NCBI GenBank assembly: GCA_009785325.1
Contig: WQWN01000006.1
Coordinates: forward strand, 1-64,000
Reading direction: 5' to 3'
Length of the DNA stretch: 64,000 bases
Origin: Candidatus Saccharimonadota bacterium
GTDB lineage: Bacteria; Patescibacteriota; Saccharimonadia; Saccharimonadales; Saccharimonadaceae
Of this stretch, positions 25,037-33,314 are shown piece by piece (the first letter of the stretch is position 1; every line of letters starts with the position of its first letter). Both the position numbers and the translations under genes were made by a program. Under the pieces are notes generated by a model, which saw only the letters and a list, made by a program, of their open reading frames with translations, did no database searches and had not been told where the DNA came from.

Positions 25037-27796
25037 CTAACTTTCTACCTTCAGCTCCCTCTTCAGTCTCTCCACCAGCTCTCGCTGCTCTTCCATCGCC
25101 TGCTTAGTCTCCACCACCAGTTCCTTCGGCGCTTTCTTCATATAATTCTCATTCAAAAGCCGCGCTCTCAGTTTCTCCTTCTCCTTCTCCGCCTGCCATA
25201 GCCGCTCCTCCAAATTCACTCTATGCTGCACCAGCACTTCCGCGTCCACCTCTAGCCACACATTTCGCCCCGCCACCGCTAACTTCATCCCGACCCCTTC
25301 TTCCACCTCTCTTACTTCAGGCACTCGAGCCAAAAACCTCACCAGCTCCGCATTCTCCGCCACCAGTTCATCTTCACGATATCCCACCGCATATCGTCCA
25401 TTTCCAGGCAGCTCACTCGTCACAAATCGGATCTCGCCCACCACCTTCATCACCTCTTCAAACTTCCCCGCCTTCACATCATCAAATTTCAAATCCTCGA
25501 TCCACCCTGCCCCGATCAACTCTCCTTTCGTCCAGCTCAGCGTCTGCCAGATCGTCTCACTCACAAAAGGCGCAAACGGATGAATCAGCCTCAAACAACT
25601 CTCCAGCACCCACGCCATCAGCCCTGGATTCCCCGTCAGCTTACTCACCTCCACATACCAGTCCGCCACACTTCCCCAAATCACTTGATAAACCAACTCG
25701 CTCGCCTCCGCAAACCTATAATTCCCCATCAACTCCTCAAGCTCATCTCTCGCCCTGAGAATCTCCCGCACCACCCAGTCATCCCCTTGCCCCGCCAGCT
25801 CTACCGCACCGTCCCACTCAAAATCCTCCCCTACTGTCGTCTGAATATACCGCGCCACATTCCACAACTTATTGCACAAGTTCCGCCCCGCCACTACCTT
25901 CGACTTCGCAAACGCCTGATTCTGCCCCGCACTCCTCGCCGCCACGATCCCGAGTCGAAACGCATCCGACCCATACTCCGCGATCACCTCCATCGGATTT
26001 ATCACATTCCCCTTGGACTTACTCATCTTCTGTCCCTTCTCGTCCAGAACTAGCCCGTGCATATATACTTCTTTAAAAGGCACCTGCCCTGTCTCATAAA
26101 CCCCGAGCATAATCATCCTGCTCACCCACGGAAACAACAAGTCACTCCCCGTCTCCATCACGCTGTTCGGATAAAACCTCTTAAGCGCCGTCGATCGAGA
26201 TCCAATTTCTTGTGTCGTAACCCCGCAGGACGGCGAGGAATTAGCGCTCGAGACCTGTGACGACAGGCTCGAGGAGCGGCGACACAAGGAATTTGGATCC
26301 GATTCGCATTCTGTTCCAGACTCCGGATCAGAATGAAAATAATTCGTCACCACAAAAGGCCACTGCGCACTCGAAAACCACGTATCAAAAGTATCCTCAT
26401 CTCGCACATAACGTATCCCATTCACCACAATCTCCGTCTCCTCCACGCGCTCATCGTACAACCAAACTGGCGGATCTGCCACGTCCAGTCCATTATCAAT
26501 CGCATCAATTTCTTCCCGAGTCAGTACATCATCGCCATCCTCTGCCCCTTCTTTTCCCATCCGCCTAAACATCGGTATCGGAATCCCCCACGGGATCTGC
26601 CGCGAGATATTCCAGTCCTTCAAATTCTCAAAATACCGAATCAAAACATCCTTCTTCCCTGCTGGCACAAACCGGATCTCATCCGCCTTCAAAACCTCCA
26701 CCGCCTTGAGAACCATCGGCTTTACATTAATAAACCATTGTTCCATCAGCATCGGCTCAATCACCGTGTCACACTTGTAGCACACCCCTACCCTGTTCTG
26801 ATAATCTTCCTCCACCTTCACTAATAAGTCCTTCTCGATCAGAGCTTCCACCACAGCCTTCCGCGCCTCTTCCACTGTCATCCCCTCAAACCGCCCCGTA
26901 TTCGCCAACATCTTCCCGTCCATCCCGATCACTTTCTTCGCATCTAGTCGATGCCTCTGCGCCACTTCCCAGTCATTAAAATCATGCGCCGGCGTCACCT
27001 TCACTACTCCTGTCCCGAACTCCATATCTACCATCTCGTCCGCCACCACCGTGATCGCAAACGGCCCGTTCACCCCCTCCACGTCGATCACCTTCCCGAT
27101 ATATTTCTTGTACCGCTTATCATCAGGATGTACCGCCACCGCCGTATCTCCAAATTTCGTCTCCGGCCGCGTAGTCGCCAGCACAAAAGGCCCATATTTC
27201 AAATAATAAAGCGGCGTCTTCCGGTCCTCATAGTTCACCTCAATATCCGCAAAAGCCGTCTGATGTTTCGTGCAATAATTCACCAGCTTCTCGCCTCGGT
27301 AAATCATCCCGTCATCCCACAGTCGCTTAAACGTTCGATAAACCGTCTGAATCACTTTTTTATCCAGCGTAAACACTAAATCATCCCACGAACAACTCGC
27401 GCCCATCGCCCTCAGTTGCAGTTCCATATTCCCCCGTTGCTCCGCCACAAAATCCCAAACCTGACTATATAATTGTTCACGTGAAAAGTCAAACCTCGAC
27501 CCACCTGCCCTCTCCAGTTCCTTCTCGTAAACCACCCACGTCTCAAACCCCGCGTGATCCGCCCCGGGTATGTAAATCGTATCTCGCCCCCTTAGCCTAT
27601 GATACCGCGTCAAAACATCCTCCAACGCAATCACCAGCCCATGCCCGATATGTAGATTTCCATTAGCATTCGGCGGTGGCATCACGATAGCGTACGGCTC
27701 ACCCTTCCCGCTCGGTCGAAAAGCCTTACTCTTCTCCCATAGTTCATAAATCATCGGCTCAAACCGCCCCGGTTCATAAGTCTTCGTAAATTTCAT
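25037..27796 (-). CDS. valS: Valyl-tRNA synthetase with palindromic-element insert
   Basis: A 919-residue class I synthetase charging tRNA-Val. HIGH lies at residues 49-52 (NANGNLHIGH), the editing domain includes LATTRPETKFGDTAV, there is a zinc-like CYKC pair, and KMSKSKGN is near residue 590. An anticodon-binding domain and the C-terminal Val-type coiled coil follow. Between YFHSD and ALKRFYPNSV, about residues 487-543, sits an extra stretch of some 50 residues rich in Ser, Cys and Pro. It has no counterpart in the family and is encoded by an inverted-repeat element with unlike codons. The -10 TAAACT lies 6 nt before ATG, so the mRNA is probably leaderless. Confidence 0.96.
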   Translation of the reverse strand: MKFTKTYEPGRFEPMIYELWEKSKAFRPSGKGEPYAIVMPPPNANGNLHIGHGLVIALEDVLTRYHRLRGRDTIYIPGADHAGFETWVVYEKELERAGGSRFDFSREQLYSQVWDFVAEQRGNMELQLRAMGASCSWDDLVFTLDKKVIQTVYRTFKRLWDDGMIYRGEKLVNYCTKHQTAFADIEVNYEDRKTPLYYLKYGPFVLATTRPETKFGDTAVAVHPDDKRYKKYIGKVIDVEGVNGPFAITVVADEMVDMEFGTGVVKVTPAHDFNDWEVAQRHRLDAKKVIGMDGKMLANTGRFEGMTVEEARKAVVEALIEKDLLVKVEEDYQNRVGVCYKCDTVIEPMLMEQWFINVKPMVLKAVEVLKADEIRFVPAGKKDVLIRYFENLKDWNISRQIPWGIPIPMFRRMGKEGAEDGDDVLTREEIDAIDNGLDVADPPVWLYDERVEETEIVVNGIRYVRDEDTFDTWFSSAQWPFVVTNYFHSDPESGTECESDPNSLCRRSSSLSSQVSSANSSPSCGVTTQEIGSRSTALKRFYPNSVMETGSDLLFPWVSRMIMLGVYETGQVPFKEVYMHGLVLDEKGQKMSKSKGNVINPMEVIAEYGSDAFRLGIVAARSAGQNQAFAKSKVVAGRNLCNKLWNVARYIQTTVGEDFEWDGAVELAGQGDDWVVREILRARDELEELMGNYRFAEASELVYQVIWGSVADWYVEVSKLTGNPGLMAWVLESCLRLIHPFAPFVSETIWQTLSWTKGELIGAGWIEDLKFDDVKAGKFEEVMKVVGEIRFVTSELPGNGRYAVGYREDELVAENAELVRFLARVPEVREVEEGVGMKLAVAGRNVWLEVDAEVLVQHRVNLEERLWQAEKEKEKLRARLLNENYMKKAPKELVVETKQAMEEQRELVERLKRELKVES
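26199..26335. repeat. Palindromic element inside valS
   Basis: Outer arms 26199-26217 and 26280-26299 pair with one mismatch and one bulge over about 18 bp. They enclose a strong hairpin at 26248-26273 (CTCGAGACCTGT-GACG-ACAGGCTCGAG). A further hairpin CATTCTG...CAGAATG spans 26307-26335. It stays in frame and adds about 50 codons to valS. Confidence 0.85.
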
Positions 27797-27802
27797 ACTA
27801 CC

Positions 27803-27808
27803 AGTTTA
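27803..27808 (-). promoter_or_regulatory. -10 element, leaderless valS
   Basis: TAAACT, 6 nt, then ATG at 27796 on the minus strand. Confidence 0.45.
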
Positions 27809-27923
27809 CCACCCTTTCCCCTGCCTCGCCACCTTTCGTCGTCGCACTCCTCGATAAGCTCTCCACTAAACTAAAAGCCGCCTCATAACCAGAGGGACTT
27901 TGTTTCTTTGAGAGACACTCGCC

Positions 27924-28139
27924 CTACTCCTCCTCCGTAAACTCCCGCGGATCAAACATCCTCACCTGCCCTTCTCCTTCCGCAATTCGCCGCCTGCCCT
28001 GCCGCTCCAAAATCTTTACTCCCTCCTCTGTATGCGAACTGCCCACGTGTAAAATCTTCACCACATCACCATATCTCTTATAGACGATCTGTACCGCCGT
28101 CGCCCCGCTCCCTGTCTTCACTTTCCGAATAAAAGCCAT
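27924..28139 (-). CDS. IS1634-type transposase N-terminal domain, stand-alone
   Basis: A 71-residue protein matching from memory the first domain of IS1634-family (IS4-like) transposases, which begin MA(Y/F)(V/I)RKVKT(A/G)SGATAVQIV and continue to an H-x-G-S-(A/S)HT-E motif (here LHVGSSHTEEGVKIL). The catalytic DDE part is absent, and no terminal repeats or other transposase sequence are seen nearby. The frame is intact with its own stop, and TACAAT lies 6 nt before ATG, so it is probably expressed. It could be a decayed transposon or a domesticated DNA-binding protein. Confidence 0.7.
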   Translation of the reverse strand: MAFIRKVKTGSGATAVQIVYKRYGDVVKILHVGSSHTEEGVKILERQGRRRIAEGEGQVRMFDPREFTEEE

Positions 28140-28145
28140 ACTTAT

Positions 28146-28151
28146 ATTGTA
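28146..28151 (-). promoter_or_regulatory. -10 element of the IS1634-like ORF
   Basis: TACAAT, 6 nt, then ATG at 28139 on the minus strand. Confidence 0.55.
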
Positions 28152-28413
28152 GCATTTCCACAGCTTTCACCACATATTTCCTTATTGCATTAGTGACCCA
28201 CGAATGATAAACTAGTGCAGTAAAACAAACAGGTGAATCCGCAAAGTCGAAACCTCCATTAGGTAACTTTTTAGTTGTCATTTTTCACGTGTGTAGTCAT
28301 CTATAAGTCCGCAATCTTCACCCCTAGAATATGCATTAGTGAATTTCTTATGCTTCACTTCTCGTCATAAATCCTCTACAATCGACCCCTAAAGTAGAGC
28401 AGGGGAGACAAAA

Positions 28414-28902
28414 GTGGAATCCAGGCGCATCATCACGCCAGATGAATACATAGAAGAAACAGAGGACGTAGAAGCGCTCGGTAATTTCGGTATTCCTGCT
28501 AGAACTCACTATAATCGCCATCATATCCTCTTTTACCGTCGCGAGTGGGCGGAACATTCAGAAGCTCGCGCCCTCAGGGGTCGTAAATCCCTCATTCCGC
28601 GCCTAGATGAGTCTGTCCACAACGCCCTCCATGACAATTTTCGTGAGCAGAACCTCCACGTTCCTATCCTAGGCGCTCAGACTCTTAACCTCGTAAATCG
28701 TCTCTATGAAGTCGGCGGTAATCAGTTCCATTCTATCGACAATCTTCTTAGCTCTATAGATAAAGCTGCTACGTTCACACCTAACAGTACCAGTCGTGAA
28801 CTCGCTGAACTCGCCATTCATACGATTCAACTTCAAATACCTTATATCAGAGACGGGCTGCTCCATCCAGCCGACCTGCATATCCCTCCCTGCAACTCTT
28901 AA
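28414..28902 (+). CDS. Hypothetical protein with HNH-like His cluster
   Basis: A 162-residue protein starting with GTG. GGGGAG lies 7 nt upstream and TACAAT is in the preceding AT-rich stretch. A central motif, about residues 31-66, reads THYNRHHILFYRREW and then a second motif ends LDESVHNALHDN. The order N-R-H-H...W...H-x-x-L-H is reminiscent of HNH-type nucleases, but the fit is by eye only. The C-terminal half is helical with no signal or span. It faces the FemAB gene with a gap of only 7 nt between the stops. Confidence 0.62.
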   Translation: MESRRIITPDEYIEETEDVEALGNFGIPARTHYNRHHILFYRREWAEHSEARALRGRKSLIPRLDESVHNALHDNFREQNLHVPILGAQTLNLVNRLYEVGGNQFHSIDNLLSSIDKAATFTPNSTSRELAELAIHTIQLQIPYIRDGLLHPADLHIPPCNS

Positions 28903-28909
28903 ATAATTT

Positions 28910-29842
28910 CTAGCGTCGCGCCCGTATCTTTCGTACAGCTCGATTCACCGCTCGCAGCCTCTTAAATCCTGCATACTTCACTCTGTTAATTGGTAAATCC
29001 CAAGTCCCCAAATACTCCCGCAAACTCCCCCCAAAACCCTTCTTAAATTTCGTAAACCCATACCAGTCATGTCCTGGGTCCTCACTCACCGTCACTCCAT
29101 AAAAATCAAATTCTCTCATCCCACTCCTTTTCGCATCCATCATCATCTCCACCACCAACACCGTCCCCGCCGACAATTTTCGGTGTTCAAAATCCGCCGC
29201 CGCATGCGCATAATACCTCACTCCTTCCAGATCATAAACCATACTCGCCGCCACAACTTCCCCTGCAAACTCCGCCAGATACAAAACCCCAATCCCTGCC
29301 TCCATCTGCTTCCTCAAATACTCCTCATCATGCAAATTCACCCCATTATTCTTCGCCACGCCTCGGAGTAGGGTAGTGAGATACTTCAGATCCTCCACGC
29401 CCGTCGACTTCCGCACCTTCAGCCCCTTCCGTTCATACCCCCTCCACAAATTCCGATTATTCTGCTTCATCCCCATCAAAATCTCCTCCTCCGTCCCCGC
29501 CAGATCCACACACCAAGTAAATTCAGGATTCACCTCCTTAATCTTCCGAAACCCCATCTCCCGCAAAACCCCAGCACTCACACCCTTCACAGGCTCCACC
29601 CTCACAAAAAACGCTCCCGCCTCACCAGCCAACTTCTTCAGCTCCCTAAAAGCTTCCCTCGCACTTTCCTCATCCACAAAACTCGGCCCATACGGCACAT
29701 ACAGATAATCTCCTATCGCCGTCTTCTCTCTCACCGCCATAAACTCCCACTCCTCCCCACTTCGCCGCCAAACCTCCTTCCTCAACTCCCTCTGAAACCC
29801 CTCCCATTCCTCACTTTGCAAAAAATGCCTCTTCAATTCCAT
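28910..29842 (-). CDS. FemAB-family aminoacyltransferase
   Basis: A 310-residue enzyme of the Fem/MurM family. These enzymes transfer amino acids from aminoacyl-tRNA to the stem peptide of lipid II, in the cytoplasm beside the membrane. Two GNAT-like halves are visible: FLQSEEWEGFQRELRKEVW with YLYVPYGPSF, then MKQNNRNLWRGYERKGLKVR and the later VAASMVYDLEGVRYYAHAAA. The family ending GLREYLGTWDLPINR appears as GSLREYLGTWDLPIN. The ATG at 29842 is preferred because TACAAT lies 6 nt before it. It fits a Gram-positive type wall with cross-bridges; the amino acid added cannot be read from sequence. Confidence 0.92.
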   Translation of the reverse strand: MELKRHFLQSEEWEGFQRELRKEVWRRSGEEWEFMAVREKTAIGDYLYVPYGPSFVDEESAREAFRELKKLAGEAGAFFVRVEPVKGVSAGVLREMGFRKIKEVNPEFTWCVDLAGTEEEILMGMKQNNRNLWRGYERKGLKVRKSTGVEDLKYLTTLLRGVAKNNGVNLHDEEYLRKQMEAGIGVLYLAEFAGEVVAASMVYDLEGVRYYAHAAADFEHRKLSAGTVLVVEMMMDAKRSGMREFDFYGVTVSEDPGHDWYGFTKFKKGFGGSLREYLGTWDLPINRVKYAGFKRLRAVNRAVRKIRARR

Positions 29843-29848
29843 GCTCCA

Positions 29849-29854
29849 ATTGTA
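29849..29854 (-). promoter_or_regulatory. -10 element, leaderless FemAB gene
   Basis: TACAAT, 6 nt, then ATG at 29842 on the minus strand. Confidence 0.6.
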
Positions 29855-29867
29855 CACTACTTCAAAA

Positions 29868-30017
29868 CCTCACAGGAGAGCAAACCTACCTTTCACAAGA
29901 CTGGAAACATCTGTGACGACAGATGTGGGTGAAACGCATGAGGATGTTCCGCGTGACGACGCGCGAACACCTCAGAGTGAGCTTGTGAAAGGTAGTGTTT
30001 GAGACTTTGTTGTGAGG
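29868..30017. repeat. Intergenic palindromic element between tsaD and the FemAB gene
   Basis: Nested arms: CCTCACA (29868) with TGTGAGG (30011), then 29881-29899 with 29982-30001 (19 bp, one bulge). Inside are two hairpins: ACATCTGT-GACG-ACAGATGT (29907-29926) and GTTCCGCGT-GACG-ACGCGCGAAC (29946-29968). Both loops read TGACGA with their closing pair, as in valS and argS. This fills the whole 175-bp gap. Confidence 0.9.
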
Positions 30018-30018
30018 A

Positions 30019-31041
30019 TTATCCTATTTCTACCTCATACGGATCACACGGACTTCCATTCAGCACGTGAAAATACCCCGCACTCGCAATCATCGCCGCA
30101 TTATCCGTACATAATTCCATCACTGCATAGTCGACAGAGCAGGGGAGCCGCCGAGTAATCTCCTCTCTCAAATACCGATTCGCACTCACTCCTCCCGCAA
30201 TCACCACACTCTTCGGCGCAAACTCTTCATACGCCGCACACAACTTATCCACCAAATACCCCACCGCCGTCTTCTCGAAACTCGCTGCAAAATCCCAGAC
30301 TTGCTCCTCACTTAGTCTCTCTGCCAGTCCTCCGCTCGGAAAATCAATCCCTACACCCACCTCTTTCTGTACAGCCCGTAAAACCGCCGTCTTCAGTCCA
30401 GAAAACGAAAAATCATACGGTTTATCCACCTTCGGCTTCGGCAATTTAAACTTCCCCCGATCACCACTCAGTGCTGCCTTCCCGATCGCCGGCCCGCCAG
30501 GGTAGGGGAGTCCGATCATCTTCGCCACCTTATCAAACACTTCCCCCACCGCATCATCCCTCGTCGTCCCGATAATCTCAAAATCCCCATGTCCTCTCAT
30601 CAAAATCAACTGCGTATGCCCCCCACTCACGACCAACGCCAGCAAAGGAAACTCAGGCGCCGCCAGCCCCCTCTCATCCTCGATAAAATTCGCATAAATA
30701 TGCCCCTCAATATGATCCACTAAATAAAGCGGCTTCTTCTTCAACGCCGCATAAGTCCGCGCAGCTAAAGTCCCTACCAACAGCGACCCCAAAAGCCCTG
30801 GTCGATAAGTCACCGCAATCGCATCAATCTCCTCCCACCCCTCAGCACCTTTCACCGCCTCCCGCACCACTGCATTCACCACCTCGATATGACTTCGCGC
30901 CGCCACCTCTGGCACTACCCCACCATAAACAGCGTGTATGTCAATCTGCGAATTCACCACATTTGAAATCAGTTTCCGCCCATCTTCCACTACCGCCGCC
31001 GCCGTCTCATCACAACTCGTCTCAATCCCCAAAACTTTCAT
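30019..31041 (-). CDS. tsaD: tRNA threonylcarbamoyladenosine transferase TsaD
   Basis: A 340-residue ASKHA-fold enzyme that moves the threonylcarbamoyl group to A37 of ANN-reading tRNAs, with TsaB/E. The N-terminal MKVLGIETSCDETAAAVVED, metal-binding HIEGHIYAN, phosphate loops VVSGGHTQL and GEVFDKVAKMIGLPYPGG, and the C-terminal VVIAGGVSANRYLRE with CTDNAAMIA are all present. Length is normal. TAAGAT lies 6 nt before the ATG, and the 6 nt (GGAGGA) could also act as an SD on a longer mRNA. It ends against the palindromic element at 30017. Confidence 0.97.
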   Translation of the reverse strand: MKVLGIETSCDETAAAVVEDGRKLISNVVNSQIDIHAVYGGVVPEVAARSHIEVVNAVVREAVKGAEGWEEIDAIAVTYRPGLLGSLLVGTLAARTYAALKKKPLYLVDHIEGHIYANFIEDERGLAAPEFPLLALVVSGGHTQLILMRGHGDFEIIGTTRDDAVGEVFDKVAKMIGLPYPGGPAIGKAALSGDRGKFKLPKPKVDKPYDFSFSGLKTAVLRAVQKEVGVGIDFPSGGLAERLSEEQVWDFAASFEKTAVGYLVDKLCAAYEEFAPKSVVIAGGVSANRYLREEITRRLPCSVDYAVMELCTDNAAMIASAGYFHVLNGSPCDPYEVEIG

Positions 31042-31047
31042 TCCTCC

Positions 31048-31053
31048 ATCTTA
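31048..31053 (-). promoter_or_regulatory. -10 element of tsaD
   Basis: TAAGAT, then GGAGGA, then ATG on the minus strand. It is either leaderless or SD-led, and the sequence alone cannot decide. Confidence 0.4.
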
Positions 31054-31111
31054 CCACACCGCGCGATCCTCCGCCCCTGAACCCCCCGAATCTTAATTGG
31101 CAATTCCTTAG

Positions 31112-31140
31112 ACCTGCGGTTTACTCCGCAGGTTCTTTTA
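31112..31140 (+). terminator. Stem-loop terminator upstream of the 31184 gene
   Basis: ACCTGCGG-TTTACT-CCGCAGGT followed by TCTTTTATT. No plus-strand gene precedes it here, so it may stop a leader transcript or protect the 31184 promoter. Confidence 0.75.
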
Positions 31141-31183
31141 TTGCCCTCCATATGCTAAAATACCACCAACAACAGGAGGAAAA

Positions 31184-32011
31184 ATGAAAAAGCGTACTGC
31201 TGCCAATCTGGCTAGAAAAATCAAGAACCCCACCCCATCTCCAGACACGGACGCCCCTAAATCTTCCTCAAAAGAACAGCCCTCTTCAAAACCTCCATCA
31301 AAACCCACAACCCGAAAACCTCTCCGCGCCATCCGCCGCTCCATCTTCCGCCGCCGCATTTCTATCCCTGCAAAAACCATCTGCATCATCGGTGACACTC
31401 CTGCAGCCACTCTCACCGCCCAATTCCTCGACTCGATCCTCCGCGTTAACGACCACACCACAGCCCTTATCACCTCCACAGAGCTCGGCGCCAGCCTCAG
31501 CGAAGACGCCGAACTCCGCCGCTTTCTCACACAGGCAAAACGCACCGCCCCAGATTTCACAATCATCGAAATCACCCCCGAACTCGCCCGTCACATCGAG
31601 GGCCGCCTCACCCCTCACATGGCCGTCCTCACGTCTCTCGTGACTGCCCGAGACGACTCCGACAGTCTCCTCGTCAAATCCCAAATGCAACTCTTCGAAA
31701 ACGAGCCAGATTTCATCGTCCTCAATCACGACGACGCTTGGTTTGACCTCTTCGACGAGTTCATCGCCGCCAACCTCAAACTCAGCTACGGCTCACATCC
31801 TGTTGCTAACATCGCCATCACAAAGACAAAACTCTACAAAAAAGGCACAGAATCCATCCTCACCCTCGACAACAAAGAAAAACTCACCGTCGCCACGTAC
31901 TCAACTGACCCAGACGCCATTTCCGCTATGGCAGCCAGTGCCGCAGCTGCGTCTCTTCTCGACGTCGATCCTCCAGAAATCCAAGAAGGCATCGCTTCCT
32001 TCGAGCTCTAG
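31184..32011 (+). CDS. Degenerate Mur-ligase-like protein without P-loop
   Basis: A 275-residue protein. The first 50 residues are Pro/Ser/Lys-rich and disordered, with a basic patch. The rest follows the MurE layout seen at 35271, block by block. TICIIGDTPAATLTAQFL stands where the ATP loop VIGVTGTNGKTTT should be. HMAVLTSLVTARDDSDSL stands for the TNLTHEHLDYHKTF block. FIVLNHDDAWF stands for the NADD block, and AISAMAASAAAASLL for NSLATVAVGLS. The Lys of the ATP loop is absent, and so is the C-terminal ligase domain. It is likely a non-catalytic relative, perhaps regulating wall synthesis. AGGAGG lies just before the ATG. Confidence 0.7.
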   Translation: MKKRTAANLARKIKNPTPSPDTDAPKSSSKEQPSSKPPSKPTTRKPLRAIRRSIFRRRISIPAKTICIIGDTPAATLTAQFLDSILRVNDHTTALITSTELGASLSEDAELRRFLTQAKRTAPDFTIIEITPELARHIEGRLTPHMAVLTSLVTARDDSDSLLVKSQMQLFENEPDFIVLNHDDAWFDLFDEFIAANLKLSYGSHPVANIAITKTKLYKKGTESILTLDNKEKLTVATYSTDPDAISAMAASAAAASLLDVDPPEIQEGIASFEL

Positions 32012-32057
32012 GCGCTCCAGCTTCCCCAAAACACAGCAATATGATATAATACCGCAA

Positions 32058-32079
32058 AAGAGGTGACTGCCTCTTTTTT
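32058..32079 (+). terminator. Terminator after the 31184 gene
   Basis: AAGAGG-TGACTG-CCTCTT followed by TTTT. A TATAAT at 32045-32050 lies just before it, so an attenuated promoter for 32142 is an alternative reading. Confidence 0.75.
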
Positions 32080-32141
32080 CTGTCTTGCCAAATCGGCCGA
32101 CAGCTCAGTAGTACATTCAAAAAATCAAGGAGGATTAGTCT

Positions 32142-33242
32142 ATGGACATCCGTGCCGCCCGGGCTCTAAATGAAATTTTTAAGCGCATCCAGCGCCGTCA
32201 AAAACACCGCAAACCTCAGCTCATCGATCTGGTCACTACTGCAGCCATACCCGAAGCAGACCAGCAGTTCTTACTTCACTTAATTGAGCACTATGTTGAC
32301 CGCCGCACTCAGCTCACCGATGACTTGCGTCGCCGACCCAGCTGGAAAATCATTTCGGACTGTTTTGACATCATCAACCCACAGCAGGCTTGCGCCCTCG
32401 CCAATGATCTAAAGATTTCCGTCGGCGCACTCAGTTTAAATCTCCACGCTACAGAGAAAGCCCTCTCTCTTCTCAACGAGATATATAAGGGGCCTACCAA
32501 AGATGAAAACGACGAACTTGACTTGTATTTCTGTCATCAGACTATTGCTCAGGCCACTCCAGATGGTCGCACGTCCGCCTATCCCTTCAGTATTCTTGGC
32601 GCCGCTCGTATCGGGTCGCTTAGTCCAGAAGACAAAGTAGTTGCCGCAATTTTCGACCAAACCCCGCTTCCTGCATCAGAGCAGCACGAGAACTTCCATC
32701 ATCTGTTTAATCTCATTCTGCGTCTCCGAGGAGGTGGCGTATATTCTGCGACCGACATCATGCGTTACAAAAAACGTCTCGACAAACTTACCCAGCTTGA
32801 AGCTCCTGATATTATCCTGAAGCCTGAGCGCATGAGACTCTTGGACTATATTCAGATCCTGTATCCTGATGTGCAGCTACTTGACGATATTACCGAGGAA
32901 GGCTGGCAAGAAATTGCCGACATTCATCAGCAAGAAGCCGTCCAGCGCGTCTACGAAAAAATCGCAAACGAACTACTCGCCTGCTTCTATGCTGGCCAGA
33001 CCAAAAATCTCCACGCTCGCATCACCCACTACTACATGCCAGATTGGCTCGAGCGAGTCCCGGGCGATTTCGACGACACTCTCACCTACGACACGATCCT
33101 GGGTGGTGCTATCAAATCACTCGTCACGCTCATCGAGTCAAAACTCTGTAAAGGTGTCATCGCTATGATCTTAATTGATCACGACATCAGAGAGTGGCCA
33201 GAGATAGTAGACCAGATAACATCTCAACCCAACCCCTCCTAA
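32142..33242 (+). CDS. Hypothetical protein, 366 residues
   Basis: No family is recognised. It is a soluble, mostly helical protein with a basic N-terminal helix (NEIFKRIQRRQKHRKPQ) and several Trp/His/Tyr clusters (YCHQT-type LDLYFCHQTIAQATP; ARITHYYMPDWLERVPGD). There is no signal peptide or membrane span. AAGGAGG lies 8 nt before the ATG and a terminator follows the stop. It stands alone between the Mur-like gene and the DDAH-like gene. Confidence 0.7.
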   Translation: MDIRAARALNEIFKRIQRRQKHRKPQLIDLVTTAAIPEADQQFLLHLIEHYVDRRTQLTDDLRRRPSWKIISDCFDIINPQQACALANDLKISVGALSLNLHATEKALSLLNEIYKGPTKDENDELDLYFCHQTIAQATPDGRTSAYPFSILGAARIGSLSPEDKVVAAIFDQTPLPASEQHENFHHLFNLILRLRGGGVYSATDIMRYKKRLDKLTQLEAPDIILKPERMRLLDYIQILYPDVQLLDDITEEGWQEIADIHQQEAVQRVYEKIANELLACFYAGQTKNLHARITHYYMPDWLERVPGDFDDTLTYDTILGGAIKSLVTLIESKLCKGVIAMILIDHDIREWPEIVDQITSQPNPS

Positions 33243-33251
33243 CCAAACCAT

Positions 33252-33281
33252 AAACCGACCCGTAAAAAGGTCGGTTTTTCT
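33252..33281 (+). terminator. Terminator after the 32142 gene
   Basis: AAACCGACC-CGTAAAAA-GGTCGGTTT with a TTTCTTTC tail. Confidence 0.92.
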
Positions 33282-33300
33282 TTCTCTATCTCCGCCGTGA

Positions 33301-33306
33301 TATAAT
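33301..33306 (+). promoter_or_regulatory. -10 element of the DDAH-like gene
   Basis: TATAAT, 8 nt, then ATG at 33315: near-leaderless spacing. Confidence 0.6.
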
Positions 33307-33314
33307 CAATCCCG

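Noticed and set aside
25580-27379. Several antisense frames of 100-160 codons across valS
   Set aside because: His/Pro/Arg-rich shadow translations of the valS codon pattern; no starts with ribosome sites.
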